64,000 bases of DNA from Streptomyces sclerotialus (GTDB taxonomy: Bacteria; Actinomycetota; Actinomycetes; Streptomycetales; Streptomycetaceae), in contig JODX01000001.1 in NCBI GenBank assembly GCA_000719105.1, positions 620,001 to 684,000 on the forward strand, given 5' to 3'. A program made the position numbers and the translations under genes. How positions within the stretch are numbered: the first letter of the stretch is position 1; the number at the start of each line of letters is the position of its first letter. This document shows, piece after piece, positions 15,942 to 23,733 of this stretch. The notes under the pieces are model-generated. The model searched no databases. It saw nothing but the letters and a program-made list of their open reading frames with translations, and had not been told where the DNA came from.

Positions 15942-17339
15942 TCATCCGGACGGAGCCGTTCCGACGATGCCCCGTACGACCCCCAGCTCCACCAGGTCCT
16001 GGGGGCGCAGCCGGAGTTGGTCCGCCGTGGCGTGCACCTGGTCGGCCGGGCGCTTGAGGATGGCGGCCGCGAGTTCCGGGGCGATCACCGAGAAGTAGCT
16101 GTCCGGGGTGGCCCAGGTGTTGCCGGGCGCGGCCAGTGCGAGGGCCCCGCCCGAGCCGCCCTCGCCGATCACCAGGGTGGTGACCGGGGTCCGGGCGGTG
16201 GCCACCGCCTCGAACAGGTCCGCGATGGCGCCGCCCGCGCCCTGCCGCTCCGCCGCCGCGTCGTTGGCGGCGCCCGGGGTGTCCACCAGGGTCAGCACGG
16301 GAACGCCCAGCCGGCCCGCGAGGCGGATCAGCCGGGCGGCCGTACGGTAACCGGCGGGCCGGGTCGCGGTGCCGTCCTGGGCGGCGTAGGCGACCGTCCG
16401 GCCCGCGTGCTCGCCGAAGCCGCACAGCATGCCCGGGTCGGTGCCGCCGCAGCGGTCGCCGCCGATGGCCGCCCGGCGGGTGAAGTAGGCGTCCAGATAG
16501 GCCTCCGCGCGCGGGCGCTCGGGGGCGCGGGCGCGGGTCACGGCCTCCCAGCCGGTGGCCGGCGGTCCGGCCCGGCCGCCGAGGGCGTCCGGCGGCGGCG
16601 CGGGTTCCGGGCCGTTGCGGCCCGCGGGTTCCGGGCCGGTGCGGCCCACCGGATCCGGGCCGGTGCGGCCGAGCAGCGCCAGCCACAGCGCCAGCGTGCC
16701 GCGCAACTCCCCGGGCCGTACCACCGCGTCTGCCGCGCCCGCCGCGACCTGCGCCTCGGCCGTGTACGCCGCCGGGTCCGCGTCCGGCGGGCGGACCCGG
16801 GAGCCGGCGAAGCCCACCTGGGCGCCGGACAGCGCCAGCACCACGTCGGCGCCCGCGCCCAGCGTGGCCCAGCCGCCGCCCGTCGTCGGGTCGCGCACCA
16901 CGGCGATCTGCGGGAGCCCCGCCGCCCGGGTCAGCGCCGACTGCCGGGCCACGCGCTGGAGCTGGACCAGTGCGCGCATGCCCTCCTGCATCCGGCTGCC
17001 GCCCGTCGCGACGAGCGGGACGACCGGCAGCCGGTGCTCGCGCGCGTAGGTGTACGCCGCCTCCAGCCGGTCCCCGGTGCGCTCTCCCAGCGAACCGCCC
17101 AGGAAGCCGAACTCGAACGCGAGCACCACCGCCGCCGTACCGCCGATCACCGCGCGCCCGCAGACCACGGACTCCTCCTCGCCGGTGCGCGCGGTGGCAC
17201 GCGCGCGTGCGGTGCCGTAGCCGTCCCAGGCGAGGGGGCCGTCCGGGCCGTGCTCCCGGGTGGGTGCGGGCGCGGGCAGGGGCGTGAAGTCGTCCGTGAC
17301 CAGGGCGACGATCTCGCGGGCGGACAGGCGCTCAGCCAT
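15942..17339 (-). CDS. Acyl-CoA carboxylase carboxyltransferase (fused beta/alpha, AccD-AccA-like)
   Basis: A 465-aa protein with two crotonase-like halves. The N-terminal half has VVLAFEFGFLGGSLGE and TGGSRMQEGM as in the beta subunit; the C-terminal half has VPVLTLVDTPGA and GEGGSGGALALA as in the alpha subunit. The N-terminal zinc ribbon of bacterial AccD is absent. A linker near residues 225-265 holds GRTGPDP/GRTGPEP repeats. It would transfer carboxylate from biotin to acetyl- or propionyl-CoA, but no biotin carrier or carboxylase gene is present. The start overlaps the matB stop by eight bases, so both feed into malonyl- or methylmalonyl-CoA supply. Confidence 0.82.
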   Translation of the reverse strand: MAERLSAREIVALVTDDFTPLPAPAPTREHGPDGPLAWDGYGTARARATARTGEEESVVCGRAVIGGTAAVVLAFEFGFLGGSLGERTGDRLEAAYTYAREHRLPVVPLVATGGSRMQEGMRALVQLQRVARQSALTRAAGLPQIAVVRDPTTGGGWATLGAGADVVLALSGAQVGFAGSRVRPPDADPAAYTAEAQVAAGAADAVVRPGELRGTLALWLALLGRTGPDPVGRTGPEPAGRNGPEPAPPPDALGGRAGPPATGWEAVTRARAPERPRAEAYLDAYFTRRAAIGGDRCGGTDPGMLCGFGEHAGRTVAYAAQDGTATRPAGYRTAARLIRLAGRLGVPVLTLVDTPGAANDAAAERQGAGGAIADLFEAVATARTPVTTLVIGEGGSGGALALAAPGNTWATPDSYFSVIAPELAAAILKRPADQVHATADQLRLRPQDLVELGVVRGIVGTAPSG

Positions 17340-18855
17340 GGCCGGTGACGTTCTCGTGCGTGTGCTGCGGCGCGTCCTTCAGGGCCCGCTTCATGATCTT
17401 GCCCATGTCGTTGCGGGGGAGGGAGCCGAGGAAGCGCACGGTGCGGGGCCGCTTGTGCGGGGCGAGGCGGTCGGCGACGTGACGCGTCAGCTCGGCGGCG
17501 AGCCCGTCGTCCGGCCGATCCCCCGGCCGATCCCCCGGCCGGTCCTCGGGTACGACCCACGCCACGATCCGCTCACCGAGGTCGTCGTCCGGTTCTCCCG
17601 TGACGGCGGCCTCGCGGACGGCGGGGTGTTCGAGGAGGGCGTTCTCGATCTCGCCCGCGCCGATCTTGTAACCGCCGCTCTTGATCAGATCGGTGGCCTT
17701 GCGGCCGACGATCCGCACGTACCCGTCGGGATCGCGGACCGCCATGTCACCGGTGCGGAACCAGCCGTCGGCGGTGAACGCGGCGGCGGTCGCGTCCGGC
17801 CGGTTCAGGTACTCGATGAACAGGTTCGGCCCCCGCACCTGGATCTCGCCGACGGTCTCCCCGTCGTACGCCGCCACGGGCGTGCCGTCCTCCTCCACCA
17901 GCCGCAGCTCCACGCCGGGCAGCGGGACGCCGACGGTCCCCGCGCGCGGTTCGCCGTCCGCGCGCACGCTCGTGTTCATCAGGGTCTCCGTCATGCCGTA
18001 CCGCTCGATCACCCGGCGCCCGGTCGCCGCCGCGATCCGCTCGTGGTCGTGCACCGGCAGCGCGGCCGACCCGGAGACGAGCAGCCGCGCCCGGCCGAGC
18101 GCCGAGGCCAGCGCGGGATCGCCGGGCAGGGCCTCCGCGAGGCGGTGGTACATCGTCGGCACGCCGAACAGCATGGTCGCGTCCCCGGCCAGCTCCCGGG
18201 CCACGCCCGCCGGGTCGAACCGGCCGAGGTGGCGTACGGAACCGCCGCGCCGCAGCGGGCCCAGGACGCCCAGGATCAGCCCGTGGACGTGGAAGAGGGG
18301 GAGCGCGTGGACGAGGACGTCGTCGGCGGTCCACTGCCAGGCGTCGGCCAGCGCGTCCAGGGTGGCGGCGATCGCCCGGCGCGGGATGACGGCGCCCTTG
18401 GGCGGGCCGGTGGTGCCGGAGGTGTAGACGACGAGGGCGGGGTGGTCGGGGGTGAGGCCGGCGGGGGGCGGGGCGGCACCCGGGTCCGGTGCGTGTACGT
18501 CGACGTCGAGGCGCGTCAACTGGCCGAGAGCGGTCGGCAGTTCGGCGCCGGGAGCGGTGAGGACCAGTTCCGGTGCGCTGTCCTTGACGATGTGTCCCAG
18601 CTCGCTCTCACCGGACTTCGGGTTCAGCGGGACGGCGGGCACCCCCGCCAGCAGCGCGGCGACGACGCCGACCGCCGTCTCCGGTGTGGGTGTCGCCCAC
18701 ACGGCGACACGGCCCGCGTCCTGGATCCGGGCGGCCAGCGCGCCCGCCGACCCGGCGAGTTGCCCGTACGTCAGGGAGCGCTCGCCGAACCGCAGGGCGG
18801 GCCGGTCGGCCGTGGCCGGGAAGTCACCGGTCAGCGCAGGGAAGAGAGGGGACAC
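17332..18855 (-). CDS. matB: Malonyl-CoA/methylmalonyl-CoA synthetase
   Basis: Adenylate-forming enzyme that makes malonyl-CoA from malonate, ATP and CoA, supplying extender units for fatty acid and polyketide synthesis. The 507-aa sequence has the AMP-binding signature VYTSGTTGPPKGA, LPLFHVHGL, RLLVSGSAALP, ERYGMTETLMN, the hinge WFRTGDMAVRDPDGYVRIVGR and the catalytic Lys in NDMGKIMKRAL. These segments match the well-known S. coelicolor MatB in my memory. A DRPGDRPGDRPDD repeat near residue 455 comes from a 12-bp DNA repeat. GTG 18855 is chosen because AAGGAG (18864-18869) precedes it; the ATG 33 bases upstream has none. A structured leader precedes the gene. Confidence 0.9.
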   Translation of the reverse strand: MSPLFPALTGDFPATADRPALRFGERSLTYGQLAGSAGALAARIQDAGRVAVWATPTPETAVGVVAALLAGVPAVPLNPKSGESELGHIVKDSAPELVLTAPGAELPTALGQLTRLDVDVHAPDPGAAPPPAGLTPDHPALVVYTSGTTGPPKGAVIPRRAIAATLDALADAWQWTADDVLVHALPLFHVHGLILGVLGPLRRGGSVRHLGRFDPAGVARELAGDATMLFGVPTMYHRLAEALPGDPALASALGRARLLVSGSAALPVHDHERIAAATGRRVIERYGMTETLMNTSVRADGEPRAGTVGVPLPGVELRLVEEDGTPVAAYDGETVGEIQVRGPNLFIEYLNRPDATAAAFTADGWFRTGDMAVRDPDGYVRIVGRKATDLIKSGGYKIGAGEIENALLEHPAVREAAVTGEPDDDLGERIVAWVVPEDRPGDRPGDRPDDGLAAELTRHVADRLAPHKRPRTVRFLGSLPRNDMGKIMKRALKDAPQHTHENVTGHG

Positions 18856-18894
18856 GCGGCGTACTCCTTCGTGCTGGTCCTGATTCATGATGTG

Positions 18895-19102
18895 CGAGGT
18901 CGCCCCTACCCGGGGCGACCAGCACCAGCCACGTCGCCGCGGGTACCACCGCGACCTCGTTCCCTCCGTACACCAATGGGTGCCGGAAGAAACGCTCCCG
19001 GCCGACGTCCGGCCGCGGCGAGCACCAGAGCGCCGCTCGTCGAGTCCGGGCTCACCTGCTCTCTTGCGAGGAGGGCCCGGCGTTCACGCCGGGTAGGGAG
19101 CG
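18895..19102 (-). promoter_or_regulatory. T-box-like structured leader upstream of matB
   Basis: Read on the - strand, this region has several T-box traits in the right order. There is a long element closed by CGCTCCC/GGGAGCG (19096-19102 with 18993-18999), then a small stem-loop CACC-CATT-GGTG (18971-18982), then GAGGTCGCGGTGGTACC, close to the T-box core GGTGGNACCGCG (18942-18958). A perfect 9-bp hairpin follows (18898-18906 with 18912-18920). The bases 18895-18903 can instead pair perfectly with 18951-18959, so two exclusive folds exist. The hairpin ends about 30 bases before the matB ribosome binding site and has no U-tract. The specifier codon could not be placed. Confidence 0.45.
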
Positions 19103-19298
19103 CATCCTGTGACAGCGGCGCGGGGCGCCGTCGCGTCCGGTTCGGCGCCGACGCGCCCTGGCAGCCTGCCCGGCAGAGCGGCGGGGGCTGACGTTCCTGC
19201 GGCGGCCGCGATGCGCCGGCAGGTGCGTACGGTCGCGGAGGTGCGGCTGCCGGCGTGGGACCCGGAGGGGAGCAGCGGTAGGGCGGCCTCCCGGATCG

Positions 19299-20363
19299 TC
19301 AGCCCTGCTCGGCCTCCACCACATCCGCCACCACACAGCTCACGTTGTCCGGGCCGCCTGCCTCGTTCGCCCTGGCCACCAGGGCCTGGACCGCCGCCTC
19401 GGGAGCGGCGGCCGAGGCGAGCACCGCACGGATCTCCTCCGTCGGGACGACCGCGGACAGGCCGTCGGAGCAGAGCAGATAGCGGTCGCCGGAGCGGGCT
19501 TCCTGGAGGCGCAGGTCGGGCGCCGGGACGGCATCGCCGCCGTAGAGGCCCTTGAGGAGCAGGGCGCGCTGGGGATGGGTGACGGCCTCCTCCGGGGTCA
19601 GGCGGCCTTCGTCGATCATCGACTGGACCAGGGTGTGATCGTGGGTGATCTGGAAGAGCGCGCCGTCGCGGAGGACGTAGGCACGCGAGTCGCCGATGTG
19701 GACGAGCGCGAGCTGTGAGCCGGTCCAGAGCATGGCCGTCAGGGTGGTGCCGTCCTCCTCGGTGCCCGCGACATCGCGCACCGCGCGCGTCGCCCCCTGC
19801 ACCGCGTCCTCCAGCAGGTTCAGCACGCTGCCCGCGGGCAGCGTCTCGCGGTCCAGGGTTTTCAGCGCCTCCACGGCGGCCGTGGACGCGGGCGCCCCGG
19901 CGGAGCCGAAGCCGTCGGCGACGGCGAGGAGGCGGGTGCCGGCGTAGGCGGTGTCCTGGTTGGCGCCGCGGACCAGACCGGTGTCGGAGAGGGCCGCGTA
20001 ACGGAGTTGCAGCATGGTGATGTCCTCCTGGGAGGTCTCGGAGAGATGGTCCACGAGGAACGCCGCCAGGTCCCGGCGCGTCGCCGTCTCGGCCTCGACC
20101 CGCGCCCAGTACGCCCGGATCTCGCGCGCCGCGGCCGGTCCGTCCAGTGCGCAGACGTGCCGGATGCGCGCGAGCGGCATCCCGAGCCGCCGCAGCCATG
20201 CCACCAGCCGGGCCCGTTCCAACTGCCCGCCCGCGTAGTAGCGGTAGCCGGTGTCCGGGTCCACCCGGGCCGGCCGCAGCAGGTCCAGCTCGTCGTAGAG
20301 GCGCAGCGCCTTCGGTGACAGCCGGCTCGCCTTCGCGAAGGCGCCGATCGTCAGCATGGTCAT
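19299..20363 (-). CDS. MerR-type DNA-binding domain fused to a PP2C-family protein phosphatase
   Basis: A 354-aa fusion. Residues about 1-75 are a MerR helix-turn-helix (LTIGAFAKASRLSPKALRLYDELDLL, DPDTGYRYYA), followed by a helical linker to about residue 115. Residues about 120-350 are a PP2C domain with the metal-binding aspartates kept: TGLVRGANQD, VADGFGSAG, IGDSRAYVLRDG, CSDGLS and GPDNVSCV. PP2C enzymes remove phosphate from Ser/Thr, opposing PknB-type kinases. Placing one where MerR proteins normally hold a ligand-binding domain suggests a phosphorylation-linked regulator. The ATG at 20363 has GGGAGG upstream; its promoter has MerR spacing (see 20398-20428). Confidence 0.88.
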   Translation of the reverse strand: MTMLTIGAFAKASRLSPKALRLYDELDLLRPARVDPDTGYRYYAGGQLERARLVAWLRRLGMPLARIRHVCALDGPAAAREIRAYWARVEAETATRRDLAAFLVDHLSETSQEDITMLQLRYAALSDTGLVRGANQDTAYAGTRLLAVADGFGSAGAPASTAAVEALKTLDRETLPAGSVLNLLEDAVQGATRAVRDVAGTEEDGTTLTAMLWTGSQLALVHIGDSRAYVLRDGALFQITHDHTLVQSMIDEGRLTPEEAVTHPQRALLLKGLYGGDAVPAPDLRLQEARSGDRYLLCSDGLSAVVPTEEIRAVLASAAAPEAAVQALVARANEAGGPDNVSCVVADVVEAEQG

Positions 20364-20397
20364 GGGAGTCCTCCCGGCCTTCCTCGTTCCGTCCTCG

Positions 20398-20428
20398 ATG
20401 CTGGGGCTTCCCCGAAGGGCAAGGTCAA
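20398..20428 (-). promoter_or_regulatory. MerR-type promoter/operator of the MerR-PP2C gene
   Basis: On the - strand, -35 TTGACC (20423-20428) and -10 CAGCAT (20398-20403) are 19 bases apart, the over-long spacer that MerR regulators correct by twisting DNA. The spacer holds the dyad CTTGCCC-TTC-GGGGAAG. This predicts self-regulation. Confidence 0.6.
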
Positions 20429-20440
20429 CAGGCAAATGCG

Positions 20441-20471
20441 TTGTGGCGGACACGCGGACCACGGGTAGCCT
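20441..20471 (+). promoter_or_regulatory. Putative promoter of the ATP-grasp gene
   Basis: TTGTGG (20441-20446) and TAGCCT (20466-20471) with a 19-base spacer, about 48 bases before the GTG start. It lies back to back with the MerR-type promoter. Confidence 0.4.
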
Positions 20472-20518
20472 GCGCGGGCACCACCCGGCCCGAACCGTTG
20501 TACGAGGATGGAGATCCC

Positions 20519-21406
20519 GTGGCCCGCACCGCCCCCCGTATCGCGCTCGTCACCTACGACCCCGGGGCCGACGAGCACAAGGACAGCGATCTGCCGGTGC
20601 TGGCGCGGGCGGTGGGTGCAGCGGGGGCCGTGGCCGACATCGTGTACTGGGATGATCCGGAGGCCGACTGGAGCGCGTACGACCTCGCCGTCATACGGTC
20701 CACGTGGGACTACAGCTGGCGGGCCGAGGAGTTCGCCGCGTGGACCGAGCGGTGCGCGAAGGCGACGCGGCTCGCCAACCCGGGGCACATCGTGCGCTGG
20801 AACGCCGACAAGCGGTATCTCGGGCAGCTCGTGGACGCCGGAGTCCCCGTCGTGCCCACCCGGTACATCGCGCCCGGGGAACCGGTCGAGCTGCCTGTGG
20901 ACCGCGAGTACGTCGTGAAGCCCACCTTCGGAGCGGGCTCGCGGTTCGCCGCGCGGTACCCGGCCGGGGAACGGGACGCCGCGGTACGGCAGATCGAGCG
21001 GATGCACGCCGAGAAGCTCACGGCGATGGTGCAGCCCTACCTCACGAGCATCGACACGGCCGGGGAGCGTGCCCTGCAGTTCTACGGCGGCCGGCTGCTG
21101 CACGCCATCCGCAAGGGTGCCGTGCTCTCGCCGGGCACGCCGTACGACGCCGACAAGGTGCCCCACCCGGACGTGCGGGCCTGGGAACCGACCGCCGCCG
21201 AACTCGCCGTCGCCGAACGGGCGCTGGCCGCCGTGCCGGGAGGGGCGTCCGAGCTGCTGTACGCGCGCGTCGACCTCGTGGACGGGGAGGACGGGCGGCC
21301 CTGCGTGATGGAGCTCGAGCTGATCGAGCCGTACCTGTTCCTGGAGCTGCACGCGGGGTCGGTGCCGGCCGTGGCGGAGGCGATCGTCCGGGCCGCCGGC
21401 GGGTGA
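20519..21406 (+). CDS. ATP-grasp domain protein (RimK/glutathione-synthetase-like ligase)
   Basis: A 295-aa protein with an N-terminal pre-ATP-grasp fold (RIALVTYDPGADEHKDSDLP) and an ATP-grasp domain: REYVVKPTFGAGSRF for ATP binding and LLYARVDLVDGEDGRPCVMELELIEPYLFLE for Mg-binding and catalysis. Such enzymes join a carboxylate to an amine or thiol through an acylphosphate. The substrates are unknown and the neighbours do not suggest one. The start is GTG 20519, with GGAGA at 20510-20514. It is divergent from the MerR-PP2C gene, and coregulation is possible. Confidence 0.85.
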   Translation: MARTAPRIALVTYDPGADEHKDSDLPVLARAVGAAGAVADIVYWDDPEADWSAYDLAVIRSTWDYSWRAEEFAAWTERCAKATRLANPGHIVRWNADKRYLGQLVDAGVPVVPTRYIAPGEPVELPVDREYVVKPTFGAGSRFAARYPAGERDAAVRQIERMHAEKLTAMVQPYLTSIDTAGERALQFYGGRLLHAIRKGAVLSPGTPYDADKVPHPDVRAWEPTAAELAVAERALAAVPGGASELLYARVDLVDGEDGRPCVMELELIEPYLFLELHAGSVPAVAEAIVRAAGG

Positions 21407-21436
21407 GGGGCCTCCGCCCGTTTGCGTCGAAGGCGG

Positions 21437-21798
21437 TCAGGTCCTGGTCACCGGCTCCCGGAGTTCGGTCACCCACTCGTTCCGGTCCGGCGGGCACTCC
21501 GGGCTGATCTCCCTGGGGTAGCCGGCCGAGCGGTAGCCGCCCGCATCGATCCAATGGGCCAGGGTCTGCACCGGGCCGAGGACCGTGTCCATCGGGCCGC
21601 GGTGCACGACGGTGGCCGCTTGCTCGACGGACGGCAGGTCCAGGACGCGCAGGCCGTCGTCGTCCCGCGACGCCGCATCAGCTCCTCGTGCAGCGGCTGG
21701 ACGACCGGACCGATGGTGTCGAGGTCGGGCGCCACGTCGGGCGGTCCGGCCACCCGCACGGACGGCAGGTGCTTCAGTACGACGTCGTCGCTGGGCAT
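21437..21798 (-). pseudogene. GyrI-like small-molecule-binding protein, frameshifted with internal deletion
   Basis: The ATG at 21798 has a GAGG ribosome binding site and encodes VLKHLPSVRVAGPPDVAP, then DIGPVVQPLHEELMRR-like sequence. The frame then leaves the family pattern. The continuation is in another frame from about 21685 to the TGA at 21437: DDDGLRVLDLPSVEQAATVV, VHRGPMDTVLGPVQTLAHWI and NEWVTELREPV, typical of the second half of a GyrI domain. The two parts total about 120 codons, against about 150-160 expected, so a stretch of around 30-40 codons is missing at the junction and the frame is broken. Such domains bind hydrophobic ligands, often in MerR or AraC regulators. Confidence 0.8.
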
Positions 21799-21833
21799 GT
21801 GTCCCTCGCCCGGTTCCGGCCGGCCAGTGGTCG

Positions 21834-22436
21834 TCAGCCGGTGACCGTCACCCGCTGGAGCAGCCCCCACGTGAACTCCGCCACGCAGGTGCGCCGTACG
21901 CCGTCCGCGTCCGGCGCCGTGAAGGACAGCCCGAACCGGGTGGGGGCCGTGCCCTCCAGAGGGCGGGCGGGGGCGAAGGCGCGGGCCGCCTCGTCGACCG
22001 TGCAGGACCAGGGGGCGAGGTCGTCCAGCGTGTGCAGGGCGGGCGCGGGGGCGCCGGGGGCGCGGACCAGCCACTCGTTCCACACCGTGCCGTTCGGGGC
22101 GAGCATCACCTCGAAGCGCAGGTCCGGCCAGAGGGGGACCGGCCAGCGCAGGGCCTCGCACTCCAGGTCGCCGATCGTCCGGGGGGTCACCGACTCCGGT
22201 GCGCCCAGGACCGAGCGGTACCGGGCTGCTGCGGACCGGGAGCGCGGCGAGCGGAGCATCGCCTGCCAGCGCTTGTTCGCCTCGCGCATGTCGGCGATCG
22301 AGACGCCCAGTTCGCGGCGGGCGTCCGCGACCGGCTCCGGATTGTGGTCGGCCATGCGGCGCAGCAGGACGAGCTGGAAGTCGAGCGGGGTGAAGGGCCT
22401 AGCGGGGGGCTTCGGGGCGGGGGGCATGACGTCCAT
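21834..22436 (-). CDS. Hypothetical protein, 200 aa
   Basis: I do not recognise a family. The protein starts MDVMPPAPKPPARPFTPLDF, has a mainly helical, basic N-terminal third (RRELGVSIADMREANKRWQAMLRS) and a Trp-rich C-terminal half (EALRWPVPLWPDLRFEVML, TVWNEWLV). There is no signal peptide or membrane helix. It is last in the - strand glycan-locus run and overlaps the end of the FkbM methyltransferase gene by about 38 bases, which suggests translational coupling. The start may be ATG 22436 or ATG 22427, the latter with a nearby GGA. Confidence 0.65.
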   Translation of the reverse strand: MDVMPPAPKPPARPFTPLDFQLVLLRRMADHNPEPVADARRELGVSIADMREANKRWQAMLRSPRSRSAAARYRSVLGAPESVTPRTIGDLECEALRWPVPLWPDLRFEVMLAPNGTVWNEWLVRAPGAPAPALHTLDDLAPWSCTVDEAARAFAPARPLEGTAPTRFGLSFTAPDADGVRRTCVAEFTWGLLQRVTVTG

Positions 22437-23226
22437 GCTCGCGTACCGGGAGAGCGCCCGGGCGGCGGCCGTCGGGGAGGAACAGCACCGAGTTCACGTA
22501 CCGGGGACCCCAGAGGGTGCGGAAGGGGAGTATGCGGCGGAACAGGCCGTGCGACGCCACGTACGACACCCGAGCCTGGTGGGCCTCCAGGGTGGCCGGG
22601 TCGAGGGGCAGCCAGGTGCGGCCGGGCAGGACCCAGCCCGCGTAGCCGAGGCCGGCGAGCAGGTCGACGATCGGGGTGATGGGCTGGATACGGGACTCCA
22701 GCTCGATGAAGAGCGCCGGGCGGTCGCGCACCAGGACGCCGTGCGCGCCGCGCAGGACCGCCGGCTCGCTGCCGTCCACGTCGATCTTGACGAAGCCGAC
22801 GTCCCGCAGGCCGAGGCCGTCCAGGGTGATGAGGGGGACCTGGACCGCGTGGGCGTGGATGTTCCGGCGCACCAGGGACGACACGCCGCGCTCGCCGTCG
22901 TCGCCCGGGGGCAGCCACAGCCGGGCGGTGCCGGTGCGGTCCGAGGCGGCGGCCTGGATCACGCGCACGTTGGCGGGGGCCGCTGCGGTGAGGACCCGGG
23001 CCAGGTGGGGCACCGGCTCCACGGTGACCACCTGCCGGGCCCGGGCCGCCAGCCGGCGCGTCCAGGGGCCGTACCAGCCGCCGACGTCCACGGCCGTGCC
23101 GCAGTCCGGCGGGCAGAGGTCGCCCAGTCTGCCCAGCTCCGGTTCGAAGCGCGGGTAGACCAGTCCGGCGGCCGCGGCGGTCAGCCGCGGGGGCAGGCGG
23201 CGGGCGACATGGGCGGCGAGGGTCAT
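22399..23226 (-). CDS. FkbM-family SAM-dependent methyltransferase
   Basis: A 275-aa methyltransferase with a Rossmann SAM-binding motif AVDVGGWYGPWTRRLA, the second motif VVTVEPVPHLARVL, and the family-defining VGFVKIDVDGSEPAVLRG. FkbM proteins O-methylate sugars or small molecules; in glycan loci they often methylate a sugar hydroxyl. The N-terminal helix (HVARRLPPRLTAAAAGLVYP) may be membrane-associated. It is part of the envelope-glycan run and overlaps the downstream unknown gene. The ribosome binding site at ATG 23226 is weak. Confidence 0.85.
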   Translation of the reverse strand: MTLAAHVARRLPPRLTAAAAGLVYPRFEPELGRLGDLCPPDCGTAVDVGGWYGPWTRRLAARARQVVTVEPVPHLARVLTAAAPANVRVIQAAASDRTGTARLWLPPGDDGERGVSSLVRRNIHAHAVQVPLITLDGLGLRDVGFVKIDVDGSEPAVLRGAHGVLVRDRPALFIELESRIQPITPIVDLLAGLGYAGWVLPGRTWLPLDPATLEAHQARVSYVASHGLFRRILPFRTLWGPRYVNSVLFLPDGRRPGALPVREHGRHAPRPEAPR

Positions 23227-23311
23227 GAGGCTCTGCGCCGCGCGGACGGCGAAGGCGCGGACGGTGAGGGTGCGTGGGGTGTCGGCTCGCGGGGGGTCGG
23301 CTCGCGGGGTG

Positions 23312-23539
23312 TCATGACGCCGTCCGGCGGAGCAGTTCTTCGTGCTCGTCCTCGGTGACCTGTTCGCCCGAGGACGGCAGCAGCTGCGGGATGCCGTCGA
23401 CGATGGGGTAACGGCGGCGCAGCCGCGGGTTGTAGAGGGCCTCCGCCGAGCGGGGCTGCTCCTGCCGGACGAGCAGGAGCAGCGGGCCCTTGTCGAGCGG
23501 GCAGGCCAGGATCTTCAGCAGCGGGTCGTCGGGGTTCAC
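23312..23539 (-). CDS. Trm112-like protein (YcaR family)
   Basis: A 75-aa protein: KILACPLDKGPLLLL, YNPRLRRRYPIVDGIPQLLP. The usual zinc-binding CPxCKG motif is reduced to CPLDKG, so the second Cys is missing. Bacterial Trm112-like proteins are small partners or activators often encoded beside methyltransferases or glycan enzymes; here it lies between two methyltransferase genes. GTG start at 23539, with AAGGAG upstream. Confidence 0.85.
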   Translation of the reverse strand: MNPDDPLLKILACPLDKGPLLLLVRQEQPRSAEALYNPRLRRRYPIVDGIPQLLPSSGEQVTEDEHEELLRRTAS

Positions 23540-23733
23540 GGTGGTGTCAGCTCCTTGGCCGGACGGGGACGGGCGCGGGGACGTGGGTGTCGTGCTTCGG
23601 CGTGGCGCGGTCAGCGGGTCCGGGACCGGGTCCGGGGCCGGGCGCGGCCGGCTTCGGCGAGATCACGCCGTACAGCATGCCCACGTCCACGCTGTGCTCA
23701 ACGCCGGTGGTGGGCGGCCGGTGATCGCCATGG

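Noticed and set aside
17500..17560. Separate repeat element in matB
   Set aside because: The 12-bp repeat encodes the DRPGDRPGDRPDD linker and is best treated as part of the gene.
18895..19102. T-box reading on the + strand
   Set aside because: The conserved core is only in the right orientation on the - strand, and no + strand gene follows close by.
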